Assembly: GCA_014055525.1 (NCBI GenBank)
Contig: WIAH01000011.1
Location: forward strand, 1 to 64,000
DNA length: 64,000 nt
Direction of reading: 5' to 3'
Source of the DNA: Nitrospira sp. CR1.3
GTDB lineage: Bacteria; Nitrospirota; Nitrospiria; Nitrospirales; Nitrospiraceae
Positions within the stretch are counted from its first letter, which is position 1, and the number at the start of each line of letters is the position of its first letter. Position numbers and translations under genes: made by a program. Positions 58,251 through 64,000 of the stretch are shown here, in pieces. The notes under the pieces are model-generated. The model saw only the letters and a list, made by a program, of their open reading frames with translations. It ran no database searches and was not told where the DNA came from.

Positions 58251-59606
58251 ATGAGCGGCAAGAAAACGGAACGGCCCATGCGAAATTGGATCGGAATACG
58301 TGAAGGGATGACGCTGCTCGCCTGGTGTGCGGGAGCAGTTGCGCCGGAAGCGACCATGGCGCAAACAACCGTTGGAGCCGCGGCTCCGATCAGCGGAGCG
58401 GATACGGCATGGGTCCTACTTTCATCCGCGCTGGTCCTGGCGATGATCGTCCCTGGCCTGGCGCTGTTTTACGGCGGCTTGGTGCGAAGCAAGAACGTCC
58501 TCGGCACCATCATGCAGAGCTTCGTGATTCTCTGCCTGGTCAGCCTGTTGTGGGTTCTGGGCGGCTATAGTCTGGCGTTCGGTCCGGATCTGTACGGGAT
58601 GATCGGCGGCCTGGATTGGGCCGGACTGAGAGGAGTGGGCGTGACCCCTCATGCCACCTACGGCGCGACGATTCCGCACCAGGCCTTCATGGTCTTCCAA
58701 CTGATGTTTGCGGCGATTACTCCGGCCTTGATCACCGGCGCCTTCGCCGAGCGAATGAAGTTCAGCGCGCTGCTGATCTTCTCTGCGCTCTGGTCTCTGG
58801 TCGTTTACTGTCCCGTGGCCCATTGGCTGTGGGGCGGAGGCTGGCTGGCACAATTGGGAGCGTTGGACTTTGCCGGCGGCGCGGTCGTGCATATCAGCTC
58901 CGGAATCAGTGCTCTGGTCTGCGCCTATGTGCTGGGAGTCCGCCATGGATATGGAACGGACTATATGGCGCCGCACAATCTGCCGATGGTCCTCTTGGGG
59001 ACCGGTCTTTTGTGGTTCGGATGGTTCGGGTTCAACGCGGGAAGCGCGCTGGGCGCCAATGAAACCGCCGTGGTGGCCTTCGTCGCGACCCATACTGCTG
59101 CCGCTACGGCGGCGCTGAGCTGGATGGCAGTGGAATGGTGGCATCGCGGGACTCCGACCGTCCTCGGCATTGCCAGCGGCGCCGTTGCTGGATTGGCTAT
59201 GGTCACGCCAGGAGCCGGCTATCTCAGCCCGTTCTCCGCTCTGGTGATGGGGGTTGCGGCGGGAGGGCTGTCCTATCTCGCCATCATGAAGAAAGGGCGG
59301 TTCGGGTACGACGATTCTCTGGACGTAGTCGGAATTCACGGCGTGTCCGGCGTGGTCGGTATCCTTCTCACGGGCGTACTGGCCTCGAAGACAGTGAATG
59401 CGACCGGCGCCGACGGATTGCTGTTCGGGAATGCGGCTTTCTTCGGCGCGCAGGCGCTTACGGCAATCGTCGTCGGGCTCTTTTCCGCGATCGGGACGTG
59501 GGTTCTGCTCAAGCTGGTGGATCGATTGGTGGGATTGCGCGTGCTTCCGGAAGAGGAACGGATGGGATTGGATATTAGTCAACACAATGAACGGGCCTAT
59601 TCGTAA
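58251..59606 (+). CDS. amt: Ammonium transporter Amt (second copy)
   Basis: 451 residues from ATG 58251, which has GGAG 8 bases upstream. The open frame extends to 58149, but that part is the structured leader. A signal-like segment ends near AMAQ-type sequence (ATMAQTTVG), followed by PGLALFYGGLVRSKNVL and about 11 helices. Pore histidines in GGAVVHISSGISA and VVGIHGVSGVVG. Its tail [13 protein letters not shown] is close to that of the first Amt. No PII gene is adjacent. Confidence 0.94.
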   Translation: MSGKKTERPMRNWIGIREGMTLLAWCAGAVAPEATMAQTTVGAAAPISGADTAWVLLSSALVLAMIVPGLALFYGGLVRSKNVLGTIMQSFVILCLVSLLWVLGGYSLAFGPDLYGMIGGLDWAGLRGVGVTPHATYGATIPHQAFMVFQLMFAAITPALITGAFAERMKFSALLIFSALWSLVVYCPVAHWLWGGGWLAQLGALDFAGGAVVHISSGISALVCAYVLGVRHGYGTDYMAPHNLPMVLLGTGLLWFGWFGFNAGSALGANETAVVAFVATHTAAATAALSWMAVEWWHRGTPTVLGIASGAVAGLAMVTPGAGYLSPFSALVMGVAAGGLSYLAIMKKGRFGYDDSLDVVGIHGVSGVVGILLTGVLASKTVNATGADGLLFGNAAFFGAQALTAIVVGLFSAIGTWVLLKLVDRLVGLRVLPEEERMGLDISQHNERAYS

Positions 59607-59617
59607 AGGAGGTTGTC

Positions 59618-59848
59618 ATGAGCATCATGCAAGAAGAGCGGCAAGACGTGACCGCCTGTGAACGGCGACTCCTTGAGGTATTGCGCGACAAGGGACCGCA
59701 GACGCTCGACAATCTCTGCGCGATCCCCGATCTCAGTTGGGCGCAAGTGCTGTTGGCGGTCGATCATCTCAGCCGGTCCCGCGAAATCGCGTTGGAATTG
59801 GTCGCGCCCTGCGAATATCAAGTCTCCCTGGCTGGAGGGCGCGCGTGA
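59618..59848 (+). CDS. Small protein of unknown function between two amt genes
   Basis: 76 residues with a strong AAAGGAGG ribosome-binding site 5 bases before the ATG. Predicted helical with a short beta end: CERRLLEVLRDKGPQTLDNL, then WAQVLLAVDHLSRSREIALE, a pattern that fits a minimal winged-helix domain. It could be a regulator, but nothing proves DNA binding. Its stop overlaps the GTG of the next amt, so it is cotranslated with it. Confidence 0.7.
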   Translation: MSIMQEERQDVTACERRLLEVLRDKGPQTLDNLCAIPDLSWAQVLLAVDHLSRSREIALELVAPCEYQVSLAGGRA

Positions 59849-61017
59849 CCTCGCAGGCCGAGCAAACATTGTGGCTGCTGATTTCGGCGACGCTGCTGGT
59901 GCTGACTCTGCCCGGCATCGCCCTTTTTTATGGCGGTATGGTGCGCAAGAAGAACGTCATGAACACGATCGCGCTTCCGTTCGCCGCGCTGGCGCTTGTC
60001 TCGATTGAATGGGGCCTCTTCGGAAACGGATCGGCGTTCGGCGGTGAGCTCGACAGTTCGGTCGCCCAAGCGGCGACCACCGGACCGTTGATATCTGTTT
60101 ATCGCGGAACGATGGCGGCGATCGCATTGGCTCTGGTCGCCGGAGGGGTCGTGGAGCGCGTCCGGTTTTCATTTTTTCTCCTGTTCGGCCTGTGCTGGAT
60201 CGGCGCCGTGTACATTCCATTGTCACATTGGTTGTGGGGAAGCGGGTGGCTGGCCAATCTGGGGTGCCTGGATTTCGCTGGGGGCGCGGTCATTCACATC
60301 AGCGCTGGCGTCAGCGCCCTGGTCATGGCCACGGTGATCGGTCCCCGCAGAGGGTATGGCCGGATCGAGATGATACCGAACCACCTGCCGTTCTCCTTCT
60401 GCGGGGCGGCGTTCATGTGGGTGGGTTGGTTCGGATTTACCGGCGCCGCTCTGTCCGTGTCGATGGTGACCGTTACCGGCGCCTTTGTGGCGATTCAACT
60501 ATCGGCGGTCGCGGCGGCGCTGGCCTGGATGGCGGTCGAGTGGTTGCAGCGGGACAAGCCGACCGCCTTGGGGGCGGTAAGCGGCGCCGTGGCCGGGCTG
60601 GTTGCGATCGCTCCCGCAGCCGGATACGTGAGCCCTCTCTCGGCCATCGTCATCGGGATCGGATCCGGAGGGCTCTGTTACATGGTCGTGAATTACGTCA
60701 AGCTCATTCTGGGCTATGACGACTCGCTTGATGTTTTCGGCATGCATGGGGTCGGAGGAACCTGGGGCATGATCGCCACGGGGCTGTTCGCCTCGACGGA
60801 CATCAACGCGAGCGGGAGCGACGGCCTGTTCTATGGCTACCCCTATCAATTTTTCGTGCAAATCGTCGCCACCTGCGCCGCATGGGTCTTGGCCGGGGGA
60901 GGGAGCTGGCTCTTGCTGAAGGGACTCATGCTGGTCTTGCCGCCTCGCGTGGATGAAGAAGCAGAAGTGATGGGATTGGACCTTCATCAACATGGAGAGA
61001 AAGGCTATACGGGATAA
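59845..61017 (+). CDS. amt: Ammonium transporter Amt (third copy)
   Basis: 390 residues from GTG 59845 (GGAGGG 6 bases upstream, overlapping the previous stop). It has no signal-like extension, unlike the other two. Motifs: PGIALFYGGMVRKKNVMN, pore histidines in GGAVIHISAGVSA and VFGMHGVGGTWG. The C-terminal tail is short (GLDLHQHGEKGYTG). Divergent enough from the others to have a distinct role. The Rieske gene begins 3 bases later. Confidence 0.94.
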   Translation: MTSQAEQTLWLLISATLLVLTLPGIALFYGGMVRKKNVMNTIALPFAALALVSIEWGLFGNGSAFGGELDSSVAQAATTGPLISVYRGTMAAIALALVAGGVVERVRFSFFLLFGLCWIGAVYIPLSHWLWGSGWLANLGCLDFAGGAVIHISAGVSALVMATVIGPRRGYGRIEMIPNHLPFSFCGAAFMWVGWFGFTGAALSVSMVTVTGAFVAIQLSAVAAALAWMAVEWLQRDKPTALGAVSGAVAGLVAIAPAAGYVSPLSAIVIGIGSGGLCYMVVNYVKLILGYDDSLDVFGMHGVGGTWGMIATGLFASTDINASGSDGLFYGYPYQFFVQIVATCAAWVLAGGGSWLLLKGLMLVLPPRVDEEAEVMGLDLHQHGEKGYTG

Positions 61018-61020
61018 GCC

Positions 61021-61467
61021 ATGGCAATCGTTCACGACGACGCGGGCCGGCGCCGCTTCCTCAGTCAGGCCGTGATGGGATTCGGGATCCTCTTCGGAAT
61101 CGGAACGCTCGGATTTCGCTTTATGCAGTTTCTTCTACCGACCGGCAGGCAGAGACGGCCCGAGACCGTCCTGATCGGCGCCGAATCCAGAATCCCTTTG
61201 GGTGAGGCGATCCCGATGGACCTCGGCGGCCACAAGATTCTCGTGCTCAAGACGGACGAAGGGGTGGCCGCCTTCTCGCGGCGCTGTACGGATCTGGGCT
61301 GTCTCGTGTCCTGGAACAGAGAACGGCAGCAGTTTATCTGCCCCTGTCATCAGGGGACGTTCGACAAGGCCGGCCTCAATATCAGCGGGCCGCCGCCTCG
61401 TCCGCTGGATCGGCTCGCAATTGTGAAGCGGGGCGAGCAGCTGTACGTGAATGTGAATAGTACATAG
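61021..61467 (+). CDS. Rieske iron-sulfur protein with Asp at the first His position
   Basis: 148 residues. An N-terminal membrane anchor with an RRRFL motif (about 10-40, Tat-like) is followed by a Rieske domain. The cluster boxes are Cys89-Thr-Asp-Leu-Gly-Cys94 and Cys107-Pro-Cys-His110. The canonical first box is CTHLGC, so the His ligand is replaced by Asp91 (codon GAT at 61291). Disulfide cysteines 94 and 109 are kept. It is likely the high-potential subunit of a bc/b6f-type complex with the next two genes. Confidence 0.85.
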   Translation: MAIVHDDAGRRRFLSQAVMGFGILFGIGTLGFRFMQFLLPTGRQRRPETVLIGAESRIPLGEAIPMDLGGHKILVLKTDEGVAAFSRRCTDLGCLVSWNRERQQFICPCHQGTFDKAGLNISGPPPRPLDRLAIVKRGEQLYVNVNST

Positions 61468-61525
61468 ACAGGCGGAAGACTGAAGCTCAAGAAGGCTGAA
61501 GGCTGAAGCTGAGGATGGTGAGATA

Positions 61526-62548
61526 GTGGCGACACAGGCGACAGAGACGGAACAGGCAGGGAAATCGAAAAGCTGGATCGATTACATCCAGAAGGATCTC
61601 CCCGAGCACCTCGAATGGTGGCCCTACACATTGGGAGCCATTCCGCTGACGCTGTTTGGGATTCTGGTCGCGACCGGCCTGCTCCTGACGTTTTACTACG
61701 TGCCCTCTCCCGAGAAGGCCTATGAAAGCGTCGAACAGATTACGAATGAAGTCTATCTCGGCTGGTTTGTCCGAGGCCTGCACAAGACATCCGTGGATCT
61801 TATGATTCTGTTCCTGCTGTTCCATGTAATCCGGGTGTTCATGACGCGGGCCTATCGGTCGCCCGGAGAGTTGAAATGGGTGAGCGGCTCAATCGTGCTG
61901 TTCGTCACGTTTGCGATGGGATTCACCGGCTATTCGCTGGTCTATGACAACGTGTCCTACTGGGGGATGACGGTCGTGACCAACATGATCGGGACCCTGC
62001 CGGTCGTCGGCACTCCCTTGTTGTATTTGCTGCGGGGAGGCGAAGAGGTCTCCGGTATCACGTTGCTGAGGCTCTATGATCTCCATACCAAGCTCCTGCC
62101 GGTGCTGCTCGGCGGTCTGGTGATGGGGCATGTGGTGATGGTCCGCATGCTCGGCTTCACGGACGTGGAAGGCAGCCGCGAGTTTCACCCCTTCTATCCC
62201 GAGCACACCCTGAAGATGGGCGCCGTCGCCATCGGATTGCTGGTCTTGATAGTCGACCTCGTCATGATCTTTCCTCCCGTTCTGGGCCCGCCGGCCAATC
62301 CTCAAGAGGTGGCGTCGGATGTGTCGCCACCCTGGTATTTCTCGGCGCCGTTCATGTGGATCACGCTGTTGCCAGGACCTGTGGCGCTGTGGAGCCTCCT
62401 GGGAGGCGCAGGCCTGTTCGTCCTCTACCCGTTCGTCGATCGCGAACTCTCGCGGCGCGGCTTGCCGATGGCTGTCGTCAATGCCTTGGTGGCGACCATC
62501 GCGGTCGGAGCGGTCGTGATCCTCATGTATTTGGATACGCAGATGTGA
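61526..62548 (+). CDS. Cytochrome b, b6/subunit IV fusion type
   Basis: 340 residues, about seven or eight helices. Haem-ligand His pairs: RGLHKTSVDLMILFLLFH (13 residues between) and DLHTKLLPVLLGGLVMGH (14 between, the b6 rather than bc1 spacing). The C-terminal part is subunit IV-like, with PPWYF at the place of the Qo-site PEWY motif. It oxidises quinol in the membrane. The 58-base gap before it contains simple CTGAAG repeats. Confidence 0.88.
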   Translation: MATQATETEQAGKSKSWIDYIQKDLPEHLEWWPYTLGAIPLTLFGILVATGLLLTFYYVPSPEKAYESVEQITNEVYLGWFVRGLHKTSVDLMILFLLFHVIRVFMTRAYRSPGELKWVSGSIVLFVTFAMGFTGYSLVYDNVSYWGMTVVTNMIGTLPVVGTPLLYLLRGGEEVSGITLLRLYDLHTKLLPVLLGGLVMGHVVMVRMLGFTDVEGSREFHPFYPEHTLKMGAVAIGLLVLIVDLVMIFPPVLGPPANPQEVASDVSPPWYFSAPFMWITLLPGPVALWSLLGGAGLFVLYPFVDRELSRRGLPMAVVNALVATIAVGAVVILMYLDTQM

Positions 62549-62577
62549 ATAGGCGAGCAGGCATTTAGGAGGAATCA

Positions 62578-64000
62578 ATGGACGAGCCCAAGACAGTGTC
62601 GAGCGAGCATGACAACCCGCAGGCTCATTCGAGCAACGGCAGGAAGAATTTCACCCGCTACATGATCGGCGGGTTGTGTCTCGTATTGTTCCTGGCCTTG
62701 ACCGGGGTCGGCTACGTCCAGGTGGAGGAGCGCCGCGGGGGCGGCATCAGACCCTTCGTGTCGGGCGAAAACAAGAAGTGTATCGACTGCCACATGGCCA
62801 AGGATGTCGGGGTGGGCGGCATCAACGACTGGAAAGTCAGCCGCCACGCGCCGAAGGGCATCGGCTGTGTGGAATGTCATCGAGCCGAGAAAGGCGAAGC
62901 GGATGCCTACGATCACGAGGGATTCCTCATTTCCACCCTGGTGACGCCGAAGGACTGCATGCGATGCCACGACAAGGAAGCGAAGGAGTTCGAGAAATCT
63001 CACCATGCGAAGGCCGCGCAGTTCACCGGCTCCCTCGATAACTTCCTGGGCAATGTGGTGGAAGGACCGGAGATCGTCACCACCGGCTGCGCCGGCTGTC
63101 ACGGAAGCGTGGTGAAGGTGATGGAAAAGGGGAAGCTGCATCCGGCCACCTGGCCCAATTCCGGGATCGGGAGGGTGAATCCAGATGGGTCGAAAGGCAC
63201 CTGCTCAGCCTGCCACGCCAGGCACAGTTTCTCCGTCGCACAGGCCAGGCAGCCGGAGAGCTGCGGCCGTTGCCACATGGGACCGGACCATCCGCAGATC
63301 GAAGCCTATTACGAGAGCAAGCACGGGGTCCTGTACGAAGCGAACAAGGAGAAAATGAAGCTCGCGGATCCGGCTGAAAAATGGCATCCCGGGAAAGACT
63401 ATCTTTATCCGACCTGTGCCACGTGTCATATGAGCGCGACCAGCACACAGGAGGTGACCCACGATGTCGGAGACCGCATCAGCTGGACTCTTCGTCCGGT
63501 GATCTCGACCAGGCTGGAGAACTATGAAGACCGGCGCAAGGCGATGAGGCAGGTCTGCTCCTCCTGTCACAGCGAGCAGATCATGGACCGGTTCTTTACC
63601 TCGATGGACCAGGGCATCACCCTCTACAACGAGAAATTCGGCAAGCCGGCCAAGGGGGCGATGGACAAGCTACTGACGATGAAGAAAATCACGCCGACGC
63701 CCTACGATGAAAAGATCGAATGGGTCTTCTACGAACTCTGGCACCATGAGGGTAGGAGAGCCAGACACGGGCTCTCCAAGATGGCCCCGGATTATGTGCA
63801 TTGGCAGGGTTTCTATGAAGTGGCCAAGAGTTTCTACACGAAGTTTCTTCCGCTGGTCCGCGAGCTCTCGCCGCAGGTGGCGGAGGAGATGCTTCGCAAT
63901 GAAGGGCATAGATGGATTGAGAAGGGGATGACGAAGGAAGAAATCGCGCAGATGCTGGAGTTCTACGACAAGGAGATGCAGGGAAAACGCGGCGGGGGAT
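62578..64000 (+). CDS. Membrane-anchored octaheme cytochrome c, HAO-like, partial
   Basis: 474 residues to the window end, open at the 3' side. One N-terminal helix (YMIGGLCLVLFLALTGVGYV) precedes eight CxxCH haem sites at residues 68, 97, 127, 171, 209, 229, 280 and 327. The spacing and the CATCHMSATSTQEVTHDVGD and RKAMRQVCSSCH segments fit the hydroxylamine oxidoreductase-like octaheme family. As the third gene after Rieske and cytochrome b, it is likely the c-type electron acceptor of that complex. AGGAGG ribosome-binding site. Confidence 0.85.
   Translation, partial: MDEPKTVSSEHDNPQAHSSNGRKNFTRYMIGGLCLVLFLALTGVGYVQVEERRGGGIRPFVSGENKKCIDCHMAKDVGVGGINDWKVSRHAPKGIGCVECHRAEKGEADAYDHEGFLISTLVTPKDCMRCHDKEAKEFEKSHHAKAAQFTGSLDNFLGNVVEGPEIVTTGCAGCHGSVVKVMEKGKLHPATWPNSGIGRVNPDGSKGTCSACHARHSFSVAQARQPESCGRCHMGPDHPQIEAYYESKHGVLYEANKEKMKLADPAEKWHPGKDYLYPTCATCHMSATSTQEVTHDVGDRISWTLRPVISTRLENYEDRRKAMRQVCSSCHSEQIMDRFFTSMDQGITLYNEKFGKPAKGAMDKLLTMKKITPTPYDEKIEWVFYELWHHEGRRARHGLSKMAPDYVHWQGFYEVAKSFYTKFLPLVRELSPQVAEEMLRNEGHRWIEKGMTKEEIAQMLEFYDKEMQGKRGGG

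Overview
The window reads as a chromosomal segment from a Nitrospira-like bacterium (phylum Nitrospirota), possibly a nitrite oxidiser. This is inferred from gene content only: urease with a urea ABC transporter, cyanase next to a nitrate/cyanate-type ABC transporter, three Amt proteins, and a Rieske / cytochrome b / octaheme cytochrome c cluster. Coding density is high and the DNA is moderately GC-rich. I see no rRNA, tRNA, insertion sequence, phage gene or CRISPR array.

Layout. (1) About 1-15.8 kb: the end of tuf, then a canonical S10-spc-alpha ribosomal supercluster (rpsJ to rplQ) with secY, adk, map, infA and rpoA. (2) 16-21 kb: lptC-lptA-lptB-rpoN-hpf-rapZ, the familiar LPS-transport/sigma-54 block, without ptsN. 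(3) 21-26 kb: pilMNOPQ for type IV pili, behind a near-consensus promoter and closed by an intrinsic terminator. (4) 26.4-28.9 kb: aroB and a GAF-GAF-ANTAR protein. (5) 29-38 kb: a minus-strand lipoprotein, then an outer-membrane porin and urtABCDE (urea uptake). (6) 38-46 kb: a lipoprotein, a second porin, a minus-strand urea channel, and ureABCFGD. (7) 46-54 kb: glutamine-dependent NAD synthetase, amt, PII (glnB/K), glnD and glnA. (8) 54-58 kb: a nitrate/cyanate ABC transporter and cyanase. (9) 58-61 kb: amt, a small winged-helix-sized ORF and another amt. (10) 61-64 kb: Rieske protein, b6-type cytochrome b fusion, and a membrane-anchored octaheme cytochrome c that runs off the window.

How it fits together. 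From about 27 kb on, most genes serve nitrogen acquisition. Urea, cyanate and ammonium are imported, urea and cyanate are broken down to ammonium, and ammonium is assimilated by GlnA under PII/GlnD control. The most striking signal is in the untranslated leaders. Four transcription units (porin-urtABCDE; nadE-amt-glnK-glnD-glnA; nitrate/cyanate transporter-cynS; amt-orf-amt) each begin with two short hairpins carrying hexanucleotide loops of the form AANGNN. The second hairpin overlaps an intrinsic-terminator-like stem in every case. This is the architecture of ANTAR-protein antitermination targets, and the window also encodes a GAF-GAF-ANTAR protein. The transporter leader carries a second, degenerate copy of the element. 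I infer a local ANTAR-controlled nitrogen-scavenging regulon. The RNA structures were derived by hand and should be confirmed by folding, covariation and transcription experiments.

Other points of note: a Rieske protein whose first histidine ligand position is aspartate; two copies of a roughly 123-bp palindromic dispersed element whose arms differ in sequence yet still pair; and an intergenic region with two interleaved perfect inverted repeats.
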